A stretch of DNA of 64,000 nt from Aeromonas tecta (lineage in GTDB: Bacteria; Pseudomonadota; Gammaproteobacteria; Enterobacterales; Aeromonadaceae), in the NCBI RefSeq assembly GCF_000820185.1, contig NZ_CDCA01000036.1, positions 124,786 through 188,785 of the forward strand, in the 5' to 3' direction. A program made the position numbers and the translations under genes. Position 1 is the stretch's first letter, and every line of letters starts with the position of its first letter. Positions 30,157-39,276 of the stretch are shown piece after piece. Below the pieces are notes generated by a model. The model searched no databases. It worked only from the letters and a program-made list of their open reading frames with translations, and was not told the origin of the DNA.

Positions 30157-32163
30157 ATGAAGTGCTTGCGTCCCCTGCTGCTCCTCCCTCTCTGTTATCT
30201 GCTGTCAGCCTGTCTGCCCAGCACAGACAGTGCGCCCTTCACCCTGACCCTGGCGCACATGAACGACACCCACTCCCAGTTCGATCCGGTCAACGCCGAG
30301 CTGAAGGGAGCCATCTTTGGCAAGGAGAGTACGGATACCCTCTATACCCGCTTCGGTGGTTATCCCCGCCTGCTGACCATGGCGAAATCCTACCATGCGG
30401 AGGCGCTTGCCAAAAATCAGCCGCTGCTGTTGTTGCACGGCGGTGATGCCTGGCAGGGCAGCGGCTACTTCAAGCTCAACGAGGGGATGGCCAACGCCGA
30501 GCTGCTCAGCCAGTTCGGTTTCGATGCCATGGCCCTTGGCAACCACGAATTCGATCTCGACAATCACAAGCTGGCCCGCTTCATCGAGGGGGTGAACTTC
30601 CCGGTGCTGGCCGCCAACCTAGAGGTCGGTGCCGACCCGGATCTGAGCCAGGCCCGCAACCTCAAGCCGTTCGTCATCTATGCCTTCGATGGCAACCACA
30701 AGAGCCCGGTCCCCGACCTTGCCCATCTGCCCCAAGGCAAACAGCTGGTCGCCGTCATGGGGCTGGTGCTGGAAGACATGGCCAACATCTCCCCCAATGT
30801 CGGCAAGTTGCGCTTTCGCAAGGAGGTCGAGGCGGCCCAGGCCACGGTCGATCTGCTGCAAGCCAAGGGGATCAACCACATCATCGCCCTGACCCACATC
30901 GGTAACGCGCGGGATCTGGCGCTGGCGGCCGAGGTGAACGGGTTGGATGCCATCGTCGGCGGCCACTCCCACAGCCTGCTCGGCGACTTCAGCAACATCG
31001 GCTGGGGCAAGACCGGCGAATATGCGGCGCTTGTCACCAACCCGGACGGGGTCGGCCTGACCTGCGTGGTACAAGCCGGCTCCTACGCCCAGGCCATCGG
31101 CCTCGCCCGGGTTAGCTTCGACGCCCAGGGCCGGGTCATCGGCTGCAAGGGCCAGAACCGGCTGCTGGCCAGCCGCGACTTCTTCGCCGATCCTGCCCGC
31201 CAGCAAGCACTGGACAAGAGCCGTACCCAGCAGGCCGGCAAGTTTGTCGATGCCCAGTCCAATCTGGTGACGGTGGATGAAGATCCGCGCCTGCGAGGCA
31301 TCATCGACAGCCACTACAAACCGGCGCTGGAGCAGGCCTTCGGCCCCGTCATCGCCACCCTGCCGGCGGCGCTGCACAATGCTCGTCGCCCTGGCGACAA
31401 CGGCAGTGATAGCCACGGCTCCCAGGTCGCCCCTCTGGTGGCCGAGGGCCAGTACCATTGGGCCAATACCCCGGCGGTGCAGGCCCTGACCGGTGGCCCG
31501 GTCGATTTCGCTCTGCTGGCGGTGGGCGGCGTGCGCGCCGATCTGCCCGCCGGCGAGCTGCGTGAAGGGGATGCCGCCCTCACCCTGCTGCCGTTCAAGA
31601 ACCAGCTCAGCGTACTGACCCTGACCGGCACCGATGTGCGCGCCCTGCTGACCGAGACCATCACCGCTACCCTGCCCGCCAGCGCCCATGCCGGCAAGTT
31701 CCCCTACGGCGGCCATCTACGCTACACCTTCACCGAAACCCTGGCAGGCAAGCAGGGCACCCTGAGCCAGCTGCAGTGGCAGACGAGCGACGGGCAATGG
31801 CTGGATCTGGTGGATAACCAGCGCTACCGGGTGGTGATGAATGCCTACAGTGCCAATGGCAACGATGGCTGGCAGGCGTTGGCCCGCGCCCAGGCGCAGC
31901 ACGCCGAGCGGCAGGATCTCGCCTGGGTGGATGACAAGCTGACCGCCTTCCCGGTGCAGCAGGTGGTGCAACGGGGCGATCAATTGCTTGCCCGTTATGC
32001 CGAAGGACACCAGCTGGACTGCAAGGCCGAGGCCGTCAACTGCGGCACGGACGCGGCCTCCTTCGTGCAATATGTGCAAGCGCAGCGCCCTGACGTAGCG
32101 GGGCAGCCCCCCGTCCTGACCGCCCTGAGCGAACCCAGCGTCACCCTGCTGCGAGCTAAATAG
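30157..32163 (+). CDS. 5'-nucleotidase family lipoprotein (UshA/NutA-like)
   Basis: A 668-aa metallophosphoesterase with a C-terminal 5'-nucleotidase domain. It should remove phosphate from extracellular nucleotides so that nucleosides can be taken up. The signal peptide ends in Leu-Leu-Ser-Ala-Cys, so it is a lipoprotein, unlike the soluble periplasmic UshA of E. coli. Metal ligands are visible in Asn-Asp-Thr-His-Ser, Gly-Gly-Asp-Ala, Gly-Asn-His-Glu-Phe-Asp (near 127) and Gly-Gly-His-Ser-His-Ser. The substrate-domain segment Asn-Gly-Asn-Asp-Gly-Trp lies near 567. Both flanks are terminators. Substrate preference cannot be read. Confidence 0.88.
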   Translation: MKCLRPLLLLPLCYLLSACLPSTDSAPFTLTLAHMNDTHSQFDPVNAELKGAIFGKESTDTLYTRFGGYPRLLTMAKSYHAEALAKNQPLLLLHGGDAWQGSGYFKLNEGMANAELLSQFGFDAMALGNHEFDLDNHKLARFIEGVNFPVLAANLEVGADPDLSQARNLKPFVIYAFDGNHKSPVPDLAHLPQGKQLVAVMGLVLEDMANISPNVGKLRFRKEVEAAQATVDLLQAKGINHIIALTHIGNARDLALAAEVNGLDAIVGGHSHSLLGDFSNIGWGKTGEYAALVTNPDGVGLTCVVQAGSYAQAIGLARVSFDAQGRVIGCKGQNRLLASRDFFADPARQQALDKSRTQQAGKFVDAQSNLVTVDEDPRLRGIIDSHYKPALEQAFGPVIATLPAALHNARRPGDNGSDSHGSQVAPLVAEGQYHWANTPAVQALTGGPVDFALLAVGGVRADLPAGELREGDAALTLLPFKNQLSVLTLTGTDVRALLTETITATLPASAHAGKFPYGGHLRYTFTETLAGKQGTLSQLQWQTSDGQWLDLVDNQRYRVVMNAYSANGNDGWQALARAQAQHAERQDLAWVDDKLTAFPVQQVVQRGDQLLARYAEGHQLDCKAEAVNCGTDAASFVQYVQAQRPDVAGQPPVLTALSEPSVTLLRAK

Positions 32164-32186
32164 CCCCCTTCGCCACGACAGCATGC

Positions 32187-32213
32187 AAAACGGGCCCTGA
32201 CAGGGCCCGTTTT
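32187..32213 (+). terminator. Rho-independent terminator of the nucleotidase gene
   Basis: An AAAACGGGCCCTG / CAGGGCCCGTTTT inverted repeat shortly after the stop codon. The short T run makes it moderately strong. Confidence 0.8.
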
Positions 32214-32355
32214 GGCTGACGTTGGCCACCTGATACACGGTTATTCCCCGCAGTTGCCGAGCTTTGGTTGAGTGATCGCCAGTCGGCGGCTAGAATATGC
32301 GTCCCATTGCCCTGGGCCATCTGCCCACGGCAACTAGCGAGTGAAGACATCAAGC

Positions 32356-32952
32356 GTGACAACTCAAATCAAACTGATTGTCGGGCTGGGTAATCCCGGC
32401 CCCGAATATGCCAAGACCCGCCACAATGCGGGCGCCTGGTATGTGGAGCAACTGGCCCGCTGGCACAATGTCAGCCTGCGCGAAGAACCCAAGTTCTTCG
32501 GCCACACCGCCCGCATGCTGGTGGAGGGGCAGGATGTTCGGCTGCTCATCCCGAACACTTTTATGAACCTCTCCGGCAAGGCCGTGGCGGCGCTGGCCCG
32601 GTTTTACCAGATAGCGCCGGAAGAGATGCTGGTGGCCCATGACGAACTGGACCTGCCCCCCGGCATCGCCAAGTTCAAACAGGGCGGTGGTCACGGTGGT
32701 CACAATGGCCTCAAAGACATCATCGCCAGGATGGGCAATAACAATAACTTCTTCCGGCTGCGGCTGGGGATAGGTCACCCCGGCGCCAAGGAGCTGGTGG
32801 CCGGCTTCGTGCTGACCAAGGCGCCCAGCAGTGAACAGAGCCTGATCGAGGCCGCATTGGATGAATCCCTGCGCGCCACCGACATCCTGTTCAAGCAAGA
32901 CATGACCAAAGCCATGAACCGCTTGCACAGCTTCAAGGCCGAGAAAGTCTGA
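32356..32952 (+). CDS. pth: peptidyl-tRNA hydrolase
   Basis: Pth frees tRNA from peptidyl-tRNA that drops off ribosomes. The 198-aa protein has Gly-Leu-Gly-Asn-Pro-Gly-Pro-Glu-Tyr near the start, the catalytic His in Thr-Arg-His-Asn-Ala-Gly, Asn-Thr-Phe-Met-Asn-Leu-Ser-Gly and Gly-Gly-His-Gly-Gly-His-Asn-Gly-Leu. The GTG at 32356 gives the usual family start (Met-Thr-Thr-Gln-Ile-Lys-Leu-Ile); another GTG 15 bases upstream is possible. It is followed by ychF, a conserved pair. Confidence 0.96.
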   Translation: MTTQIKLIVGLGNPGPEYAKTRHNAGAWYVEQLARWHNVSLREEPKFFGHTARMLVEGQDVRLLIPNTFMNLSGKAVAALARFYQIAPEEMLVAHDELDLPPGIAKFKQGGGHGGHNGLKDIIARMGNNNNFFRLRLGIGHPGAKELVAGFVLTKAPSSEQSLIEAALDESLRATDILFKQDMTKAMNRLHSFKAEKV

Positions 32953-33043
32953 ATACAGAGTCCTGGCAAGCGTCAGGGTCACACAATATGACAGGGCTGC
33001 CCGCGCGGCCCCTCACAGCATCCATCAAGTAAGGTAACAATCC

Positions 33044-34135
33044 ATGGGTTTTAAATGCGGTATCGTGGGCCTGCCCAATGTAGGCAAATCCACCCTGTTC
33101 AATGCGCTGACCAAGGCTGGCATCGAAGCCGCCAACTTCCCGTTCTGCACCATTGAGCCGAACACGGGTGTGGTCCCCATGCCGGATCCGCGTCTCGACC
33201 AGCTGGCGGCCATCATCAATCCGCAGCGCGTGGTGCCGACCACCATGGAATTCGTGGACATCGCCGGTCTGGTGGCGGGTGCCTCCAAGGGTGAGGGTCT
33301 GGGTAACCAGTTCCTGGCCAACATCCGCGAAACCGAGGCCATCGGCCACGTGGTGCGCTGCTTCGAAGATGACAACATCATCCACGTGGCAGGCAAGGTC
33401 TCCCCGGCCGACGACATCGAGGTGATCAACACCGAGCTGGCACTGTCGGATCTGGACGCCTGCGAGCGCGCCATCCACCGCCAATCCAAGCGCGCCAAGG
33501 GCGGCGACAAGGATGCCAAGCTGGAAGTGGAAACCCTGGAGAAGATCCGGGTAGTGCTGGAAGACGGCCAGATGATCCGTGGCATGAAGCTGGATAAAGA
33601 GGAGCTGGCCGCCGTTGCCCACCTCAACTTCCTGACCTTGAAGCCCACCATGTACATCGCCAACGTGGCGGAAGACGGTTTTGACAACAACCCCTTCCTC
33701 GACAAGGTGCGTGAAATCGCTGCCGCCGAGAACGCCGTGGTGGTTGTGGTCTGCTGCGCCATCGAGGCGGACATCGCCGAGCTGGACGACGCCGACCGCG
33801 CCGAGTTCATGGCAGACCTTGGCATCGAGGAGCCGGGCCTGAACCGGGTGATCCGTTCCGGTTACGAGCTGCTGAACCTGCAGACCTACTTCACCGCCGG
33901 GGTGAAGGAAGTGCGCGCCTGGACCATACCAGTCGGCGCCACCGCCCCGCAAGCGGCAGGCAAGATCCACACCGACTTTGAAAAAGGCTTTATTCGCGCC
34001 CAGACCATCGCCTTCGACGACTTTATCACCTACAAGGGTGAGCAAGGCGCCAAGGAAGCGGGCAAGATGCGCGCCGAAGGGAAAGACTACATCGTCAAAG
34101 ATGGCGATATCATGAACTTCTTGTTCAACGTCTAA
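33044..34135 (+). CDS. ychF: YchF/Obg-like ATPase
   Basis: YchF is a universally conserved P-loop ATPase (human OLA1) that binds ribosomes and damps stress responses. The 363-aa protein has Walker A Gly-Leu-Pro-Asn-Val-Gly-Lys-Ser (9-16). Asp-Ile-Ala-Gly-Leu-Val serves as G3, and Asn-Val-Ala-Glu replaces the Asn-Lys-x-Asp of true GTPases, which explains the preference for ATP. A coiled-coil middle and a C-terminal TGS domain ending in Phe-Asn-Val complete it. It is 91 bp after pth and ends before the tRNA array. Confidence 0.97.
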   Translation: MGFKCGIVGLPNVGKSTLFNALTKAGIEAANFPFCTIEPNTGVVPMPDPRLDQLAAIINPQRVVPTTMEFVDIAGLVAGASKGEGLGNQFLANIRETEAIGHVVRCFEDDNIIHVAGKVSPADDIEVINTELALSDLDACERAIHRQSKRAKGGDKDAKLEVETLEKIRVVLEDGQMIRGMKLDKEELAAVAHLNFLTLKPTMYIANVAEDGFDNNPFLDKVREIAAAENAVVVVVCCAIEADIAELDDADRAEFMADLGIEEPGLNRVIRSGYELLNLQTYFTAGVKEVRAWTIPVGATAPQAAGKIHTDFEKGFIRAQTIAFDDFITYKGEQGAKEAGKMRAEGKDYIVKDGDIMNFLFNV

Positions 34136-34141
34136 CCCCAT

Positions 34142-34169
34142 GAGAGGCCAGCATTTGCTGGCCTCTTTG
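34142..34169 (+). terminator. terminator-like hairpin after ychF
   Basis: A GAGAGGCCAGCA / TGCTGGCCTCTTT stem follows the ychF stop by a few bases. The T run is short, so strength is uncertain. Confidence 0.7.
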
Positions 34170-34296
34170 CTCTGTGCCCCTGTTGCAATTCTGCTGGCAA
34201 ATGTCGCAAAAAAAACCAGATTGTTGGGCTTTTGTGCAACAGCGTCCAATAACTCGCCAAACGCACCCAAATTCGGTTTTTCTGGCAAAAAAAGGG

Positions 34297-34325
34297 TTGA
34301 CGCCCCAGAGCCAGATACGCATAAT
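34297..34325 (+). promoter_or_regulatory. promoter of the tRNA array
   Basis: TTGACG (34297-34302) and CATAAT (34320-34325) are separated by 17 bp. A GC-rich discriminator (CCGGCCGC) follows, as in stringently controlled stable-RNA promoters. The first tRNA begins 45 bp further on. Confidence 0.75.
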
Positions 34326-34370
34326 TCCGGCCGCACAGTGACGAGGCAACGACTTACTGGAAGCAAGGTT

Positions 34371-34447
34371 GGCTATGTAGCTCAGTTGGTTAGAGCATCG
34401 CACTCATAATGCGAGGGTCACAGGTTCGAATCCCGTCATAGCCACCA
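34371..34447 (+). tRNA. tRNA-Met (elongator, anticodon CAT), copy 1
   Basis: A 77-base cloverleaf with GGCTATG / CATAGCC acceptor arms, anticodon loop CTCATAA and an encoded CCA. It lacks initiator features (no run of three G-C pairs in the anticodon stem), so it is an elongator tRNA. Confidence 0.95.
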
Positions 34448-34462
34448 TTCAAGTTGTTCAGT

Positions 34463-34537
34463 TGGGGTATCGCCAAGCGGTAAGGCAGCGGGTTTTGATC
34501 TCGCCATCCCTAGGTTCGAATCCTAGTACCCCAGCCA
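34463..34537 (+). tRNA. tRNA-Gln (anticodon TTG), copy 1 of the array
   Basis: A 75-base cloverleaf with anticodon loop TTTTGAT, T loop TTCGAAT and an encoded CCA. Identical to the other three Gln copies of the array. Confidence 0.95.
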
Positions 34538-34565
34538 TTATTTTTAGTTATCGATGTTCATCCGT

Positions 34566-34642
34566 CGGTAGCATGCTGAGGAACGCATTGAGAGGTTTTG
34601 ATCTCATCAATGTGCCCAGGTAAAAATCCTGGTGCCCCGGCA
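34566..34642 (+). pseudogene. degenerate tRNA-Gln relic 1
   Basis: Between two intact Gln tRNAs lies a tRNA-shaped remnant. GAGG-TTTTGA-TCTC resembles the Gln anticodon arm and CCAGG-TAAAAAT-CCTGG is a T arm with a ruined loop. The 3' end GCCCCGGCA recalls the Gln acceptor end ACCCCAGCCA. The 5' acceptor half no longer pairs, so no functional tRNA is expected. Confidence 0.55.
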
Positions 34643-34688
34643 ATTTTTGAAGTTTTTTGCCTGTCGCAAGGCAGTTGAAAGACATTGT

Positions 34689-34763
34689 TGGGGTATCGCC
34701 AAGCGGTAAGGCAGCGGGTTTTGATCTCGCCATCCCTAGGTTCGAATCCTAGTACCCCAGCCA
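34689..34763 (+). tRNA. tRNA-Gln (anticodon TTG), copy 2 of the array
   Basis: Same 75-base sequence as array copy 1, with an encoded CCA. It follows relic 1 by 46 bp and precedes the second Met tRNA by 35 bp. Confidence 0.95.
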
Positions 34764-34798
34764 TTTTACCTTGTAAGCGACCTTGTCGAATACAAGAC

Positions 34799-34875
34799 GG
34801 CTATGTAGCTCAGTTGGTTAGAGCATCGCACTCATAATGCGAGGGTCACAGGTTCGAATCCCGTCATAGCCACCA
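34799..34875 (+). tRNA. tRNA-Met (elongator, anticodon CAT), copy 2
   Basis: Identical to copy 1. It begins the second repeat of the array, 428 bp after the first copy. Confidence 0.95.
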
Positions 34876-34892
34876 TTTAGTAGTTGTTCAGT

Positions 34893-34967
34893 TGGGGTAT
34901 CGCCAAGCGGTAAGGCAGCGGGTTTTGATCTCGCCATCCCTAGGTTCGAATCCTAGTACCCCAGCCA
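34893..34967 (+). tRNA. tRNA-Gln (anticodon TTG), copy 3 of the array
   Basis: Same 75-base sequence as copy 1, 17 bp after the second Met tRNA. Confidence 0.95.
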
Positions 34968-34994
34968 TTATTTTTAGTTATCGATGTTCATCTA

Positions 34995-35072
34995 TCGATA
35001 GCACGCTGAGGAACGCATTGAGGGGTTTTTAACTCGCCAATGTGACCAGGTAAAACCCTGGTACTTCAGCTA
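34995..35072 (+). pseudogene. degenerate tRNA-Gln relic 2
   Basis: The counterpart of relic 1 in the second repeat. It shares the block GCTGAGGAACGCATTGAG with it but has drifted further: the anticodon region reads GGGTTTTTAACTC, the T arm CCAGG-TAAAAC-CCTGG, and the 3' end GTACTTCAGCTA. The divergence between the two relics contrasts with the identity of the flanking tRNAs. Confidence 0.55.
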
Positions 35073-35118
35073 TTTTTGAAGGTTTTTTACCTGTCGCAAG
35101 GCAGTTGAAAGACACTGT

Positions 35119-35193
35119 TGGGGTATCGCCAAGCGGTAAGGCAGCGGGTTTTGATCTCGCCATCCCTAGGTTCGAATCCTAGTACCCCAGCCA
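35119..35193 (+). tRNA. tRNA-Gln (anticodon TTG), copy 4 of the array
   Basis: Same 75-base sequence as copy 1, before the third Met tRNA. Confidence 0.95.
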
Positions 35194-35228
35194 TTTTGCC
35201 TTGTAAACGACCTTGTCGAATACAAGAT

Positions 35229-35305
35229 GGCTATGTAGCTCAGTTGGTTAGAGCATCGCACTCATAATGCGAGGGTCACAGGTTCGAATCCCGTCATAGC
35301 CACCA
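35229..35305 (+). tRNA. tRNA-Met (elongator, anticodon CAT), copy 3
   Basis: Identical to copies 1 and 2, 430 bp after copy 2. The leucine tRNA follows after 8 bp. Confidence 0.95.
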
Positions 35306-35313
35306 TTAATATT

Positions 35314-35397
35314 GCGGAAGTGGCGAAATTGGTAGACGCACCAGATTTAGGTTCTGGCGCCCTAGGCGTGAGAGTTCGAGTCTCTCCTTCCGCACCA
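35314..35397 (+). tRNA. tRNA-Leu (anticodon TAG)
   Basis: An 84-base class II tRNA with GCGGAAG / CTTCCGC acceptor arms, anticodon loop ATTTAGG, a long variable arm and an encoded CCA. It reads CUN codons, chiefly CUA. E. coli has the same set of tRNAs (Met, Leu, Gln) in its metT-leuW-gln operon, in another order. Confidence 0.95.
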
Positions 35398-35415
35398 TTA
35401 ATAGCAGTACCAAAC

Positions 35416-35439
35416 AAACCAGCTTAGGCTGGTTTTTTT
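35416..35439 (+). terminator. Rho-independent terminator of the tRNA array
   Basis: An AAACCAGC / GCTGGTTTTTTT hairpin with a TTAG loop, 18 bp after the leucine tRNA. Confidence 0.9.
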
Positions 35440-35544
35440 GTACCTGAATTTTGCCACTCCTCTGATTGCTATCCCCGTCTCTTCTACCCGAGTGTCTTCC
35501 TGCCGAGGCGATACCGTATTTCCCAACCTGATGAATACCAACAA

Positions 35545-35569
35545 AAAAGCGGCCCGCAGGCCGCTTGTC
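35545..35569 (-). terminator. terminator of the SLC13 transporter gene
   Basis: On the minus strand, a GCGGCC / GGCCGC stem is followed by six T, 13 bp beyond the stop codon. Confidence 0.8.
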
Positions 35570-35582
35570 GCTTTCTCTCTGG

Positions 35583-37415
35583 TCAGAACGGGAAGAACCA
35601 GGGGATGGCGATGACGCTCACCACCAGTACTAGCAGGGTAAAGGGCACGCCAATGCGCATAAAGTCCACGAACTTGTAGTTGCCGGGGCCCAGCACCAGG
35701 GTGTTGACCGGTGACGAGACCGGCGTCATAAAGGCCGCAGAAGCCGCGATGGCGATGGTCATGGCAAACGGATAGGGCGATATCCCCATCTGCTGCGCCG
35801 TGCCAAGCGCAATCGGCGCCATCAGCACTGCAGTGGCGGTGTTGGAGATAAAGAGCCCGATCACCGCGCACAGCACGAACAGGCTGGCCAGCATGACTCT
35901 GGGGCCCATGTCCCCCACCGCGGCAATCAGACCGCCGACGATGAGATCCACCCCGCCGGTCTTTTGCAGCGCCAGGGCGAAGGGCAGCATGCCGACGATC
36001 AGGATCAGGGTCGGCCAGTGAATGGACTTGTAGGCGCTCTCCATGTCGATGCAGCGAAACTTGCCCATCAGCAGGCAGGCGATAAGCGCCGCGATGACGT
36101 TGGGCACCGGGTCGGTCACCATCAGGACAATCATGACGCCGAGGCAGATCAGGGCATGGATGGCCTGACTGCGGGCCGGCGCCATCTCATCCACTTCTGC
36201 CGGCAACCCAAGCAGCAGAAAATCTCGCACTTTTGCCTGTAATTGGCGAATAAGACTCCAGTTGCCCACCACCAGCAGGCAATCACCCATCTGCAACGGC
36301 TCATCCACCAGCTTGCCGGTCAACGCCTCGCCACCGCGCCGCAGCCCCACCACGCTCAGGCCGTAGTGGGAGCGAAACGCCACCTCGCGGATGCTCTTGC
36401 CGAGCAGGCGGGATTCGGGAATGAGCGACACCTCGGCCATCCCAACCTCCCGCGCCTGATCGGAGAAGTACTCCCCGCGCAAAATCATGGGCTCGAGCCG
36501 CGCCTCGCTGCAGAACTCGCGCACATCCACCTCGGGATCGGACATGTCGATGAGCAGCACGTCTTTCGCCTGGAACTCGGTGACACCGGAGACGGTCACC
36601 ATCACCCGCCGAAACTTGCGCCAACGCTCCACCCCGATGACGTTGGCGCCGTAACGGGCGCGCAGCTGCAACTCGTCCAGGGTCTGACCGATGAGGGGCG
36701 AATCGGGGCGGATCGCCAGTCGGCGGGCACGACCGGCCAGCCGGTAATCGCGGATGAGGTCGCGCATGGTGCTGCGCCCCGTCTGCTTGCCTTTGCCTTC
36801 TTCTCCTTCGCGCACCAGGGAGCCCCGCATCAGCAGCATATAGAGGATCCCGAGCCCCAAAATCAGCACCCCCATGGGCGTGAAACTGAAGAAACCGAAC
36901 CCCTGAATGCCATGGCGCATCAGTTCGCTGTTGACCACCATGTTGGGGGGCGTCGCCACCAGCGTCATCATGCCGCTGATGAGGCCGGCAAACCCGAGCG
37001 GCATCATCAGCCGTCCGGCCGGGATCCCCATCCGGTTCGCGACGCTCAGCACCACCGGGATGAAGATGGCCACCACCCCGGTGCTGCTCATCACCGCCCC
37101 CAGGGTCGCCACTGCCACCATCAGCAGCACCAGCATGCGGGTCTCGCTGCTGCCCGCGACCTTGACCAGCGCGTCCCCCACCTGATAGGCGATGCCGGTG
37201 CGCACCAGTCCCTCCCCCACCACGAACAGGGCGGCAATCAGGATGACGTTTGGATCGCTGAAGCCCGCCAGTGCCTCCGGCAACGTCAGGGTGCCGCTCA
37301 GCACGAACAGGATGACAATCCCCAAGGCCACCACGTCCATGCGCACCTTGTTGGTAATAAACAGATAGATGGCACCCACCAGCATGCAGAGGACCCAGAT
37401 CAACTCGGAATTCAC
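35583..37415 (-). CDS. SLC13-type anion transporter with two TrkA-C domains (YfbS-like)
   Basis: A 610-aa inner-membrane protein. Two hydrophobic halves of about five or six helices each (roughly 1-200 and 400-610) flank a cytoplasmic insert with two RCK_C/TrkA-C domains, marked by Leu-Ile-Gly-Gln-Thr-Leu-Asp-Glu-Leu and Leu-Leu-Gly-Lys-Ser-Ile-Arg-Glu-Val. The transport signatures [11 protein letters not shown] and Ser-Asn-Thr-Ala-Thr-Ala-Val-Leu are typical of sodium:sulfate/dicarboxylate carriers. E. coli YfbS has the same length and layout. Substrate unknown. Monocistronic. Confidence 0.88.
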   Translation of the reverse strand: MNSELIWVLCMLVGAIYLFITNKVRMDVVALGIVILFVLSGTLTLPEALAGFSDPNVILIAALFVVGEGLVRTGIAYQVGDALVKVAGSSETRMLVLLMVAVATLGAVMSSTGVVAIFIPVVLSVANRMGIPAGRLMMPLGFAGLISGMMTLVATPPNMVVNSELMRHGIQGFGFFSFTPMGVLILGLGILYMLLMRGSLVREGEEGKGKQTGRSTMRDLIRDYRLAGRARRLAIRPDSPLIGQTLDELQLRARYGANVIGVERWRKFRRVMVTVSGVTEFQAKDVLLIDMSDPEVDVREFCSEARLEPMILRGEYFSDQAREVGMAEVSLIPESRLLGKSIREVAFRSHYGLSVVGLRRGGEALTGKLVDEPLQMGDCLLVVGNWSLIRQLQAKVRDFLLLGLPAEVDEMAPARSQAIHALICLGVMIVLMVTDPVPNVIAALIACLLMGKFRCIDMESAYKSIHWPTLILIVGMLPFALALQKTGGVDLIVGGLIAAVGDMGPRVMLASLFVLCAVIGLFISNTATAVLMAPIALGTAQQMGISPYPFAMTIAIAASAAFMTPVSSPVNTLVLGPGNYKFVDFMRIGVPFTLLVLVVSVIAIPWFFPF

Positions 37416-37697
37416 ACTCGCTCCTTTCGTTTGTCGCGCCCCAAGTGCAGGGGGACACCTTCTCCATCAGACCACAGCTTGCGCCGCCCCGATTTGTTAC
37501 ATGTCAATAAAGGGGGGCTCCATCATCGCACATCCGAGCCCGCATGAGGCCTGCGAAAAAGCGCAGCACAAACGGCGCGGCCACAGTGTCATTCTTTGAT
37601 GCCGCGCGGGCCATGGCGGACAAAAGTCCTGCGCCACCCTCGCTTTGGCCCATAAAATGGGCCCATCTCCCTTCGTCACCGTTCAAAGGAAATGACA

Positions 37698-38420
37698 ATG
37701 AGCATATTCGAGTGGTTCAGTATCCATCACACCCTGGTCACCATACCGCTGGGCGGTGGTTACGCCATGTCGTGGATTGAAGCCGTCGGCACCCTGTTCG
37801 GGCTGGCCTGCATCTGGTGCGCCAGCCAGGAAAAAACCATCAACTACCTGTTCGGCCTCATCAACGTCAGCCTGTTTGCCATCATCTTCTTCCAGATCCA
37901 GCTCTACGGCCTGCTGATGCTGCAGCTGTTCTTCTTCTGCGCCAACCTCTACGGCTGGTACGCCTGGACCCGCCCCGCCAACGAGCAAGGGGACAGTTTG
38001 CAGATCCGCTGGCTGAGCCGACCCAAGCTGCTGCTGACGGCGCTGGTGAGCGTCGTCGCCATCGCCCTGCTGACTCGCTACATAGACCCGGTCTTCGCCA
38101 CCCTGGCCCGCACCTCGGTCGCCCTGCTCAATCTGTTTGGCGCCAATCTCGCCATCCCCGAGCCCTCCCCCGACGCCTTCCCGTTCTGGGATGCCTGCAT
38201 GACGGTGCTCTCCGTGGTGGCCCAGATCCTGATGACCCGCAAATACGTGGAGAACTGGATCCTCTGGGTGCTCATCAACCTCATCAGCATCGGCGTCTAT
38301 GCCGCCCAGGGTGTCTACGCCATGTCCCTCGAGTACCTGATCCTGCTATTTATCGCCGCCAACGGCACCCGCCTCTGGATGCTGGCGGCCAAACGCCCGC
38401 AGCAGGGGGCAGCCGCATGA
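37698..38420 (+). CDS. pnuC: nicotinamide riboside transporter
   Basis: PnuC is a facilitator for nicotinamide riboside, an NAD precursor. The 240-aa protein has about seven membrane helices and the family motif Asn-Leu-Tyr-Gly-Trp-Tyr-Ala-Trp mid-protein. Thr-Arg-Lys-Tyr-Val-Glu-Asn-Trp-Ile-Leu-Trp near 190 lines the substrate site in related proteins. The ATG at 37698 is eight bases after AAAGGAA; an ATG six bases earlier is too close to that site. The stop overlaps the next gene by four bases (ATGA), so the two are coupled. Confidence 0.93.
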   Translation: MSIFEWFSIHHTLVTIPLGGGYAMSWIEAVGTLFGLACIWCASQEKTINYLFGLINVSLFAIIFFQIQLYGLLMLQLFFFCANLYGWYAWTRPANEQGDSLQIRWLSRPKLLLTALVSVVAIALLTRYIDPVFATLARTSVALLNLFGANLAIPEPSPDAFPFWDACMTVLSVVAQILMTRKYVENWILWVLINLISIGVYAAQGVYAMSLEYLILLFIAANGTRLWMLAAKRPQQGAAA

Positions 38421-39142
38421 GCCTGCTGCCCCACCTGCAGTGTCGCCCCGACCAGATAGCCGAGCGAGTCATACTGTGTGGCGACCCTGCCAGAGTCGAT
38501 CGCATCGCCAGCCAGCTTAAAAGCAGTGAATTACTTGGACAGAACCGGGAGTTTCGCCTTATCAACGGCCGTCATCGGGGATTATCCATCACCGTCTGCA
38601 GCACCGGCATCGGCGGCGCCTCCGCCATCATAGCGCTGGAGGAACTGGTACAGGCCGGCGCCCAAACGCTGGTGCGGGTCGGTTCGGCGGGGGCCTTGCA
38701 GCATGAGATAACGCTCGGGGATCTGATCGTGGTGGAAGGGGCCGTGCGCCACGATGGGGGCTCACTGGCCTATCTGCCCCCCGAGTACCCGGCCTGCGCC
38801 GATCTGCGCCTGCAACTGAGCTTGCTCGAGCAGATTGCCGCCAGCGGTCATCCTCACTGGCACGGGCTGGTGCGCTCCCACGACAGCTTCTATCGGGATG
38901 ACGAACAGGCGGTGTGCCGCTACTGGCATGAGCGCGGCGTGCTCGGGGCGGACATGGAGACCGCCTCCCTGCTCACGGTCGGGCGCCTTCGCAAGGTGCG
39001 GGTCGCCGCCGTGCTCTGCAACGTGGTGGCGTTCGAGCAGGATGTGCAGCAAGGGGTGAGCGATTACGCCAAGAGCGAAGCCGCCATGATGGCAGGAGAG
39101 CGGCTGGCCATCGCCGCCGCACTCCATGCCCTGGTGCAATGA
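38417..39142 (+). CDS. nucleoside phosphorylase (uridine phosphorylase family)
   Basis: A 241-aa member of the PNP/UDP family, which splits nucleosides with phosphate into base and ribose 1-phosphate. Visible are the phosphate-loop Gly-Asp-Pro-Ala-Arg-Val near 24, Ser-Thr-Gly-Ile-Gly-Gly-Ala-Ser-Ala near 67, Val-Gly-Ser-Ala-Gly-Ala-Leu and Ala-Asp-Met-Glu-Thr-Ala-Ser near 180 for the ribose. Its start overlaps the pnuC stop. Coupling to a nicotinamide riboside importer suggests that it may act on that nucleoside, which is inference; the sequence alone says uridine or purine phosphorylase type. Confidence 0.88.
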   Translation: MSLLPHLQCRPDQIAERVILCGDPARVDRIASQLKSSELLGQNREFRLINGRHRGLSITVCSTGIGGASAIIALEELVQAGAQTLVRVGSAGALQHEITLGDLIVVEGAVRHDGGSLAYLPPEYPACADLRLQLSLLEQIAASGHPHWHGLVRSHDSFYRDDEQAVCRYWHERGVLGADMETASLLTVGRLRKVRVAAVLCNVVAFEQDVQQGVSDYAKSEAAMMAGERLAIAAALHALVQ

Positions 39143-39276
39143 GGCAAGCCTTGGCGGGGAAAGCCCCGGCCGAGGCGTTTTGTCCTATTCATGAGTCACA
39201 TTCGAAGGCTCGCGGGCTGGCATCCGGCCCGGGCTCTTGCTAGCCTCTGTGCCTTCAATGCCTCTTGCAGATACCC

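Noticed and set aside
34200-35400. tRNA array as an integration site for a genomic island
   Set aside because: No integrase, no direct repeat of a tRNA end with foreign cargo, and housekeeping genes on both sides.
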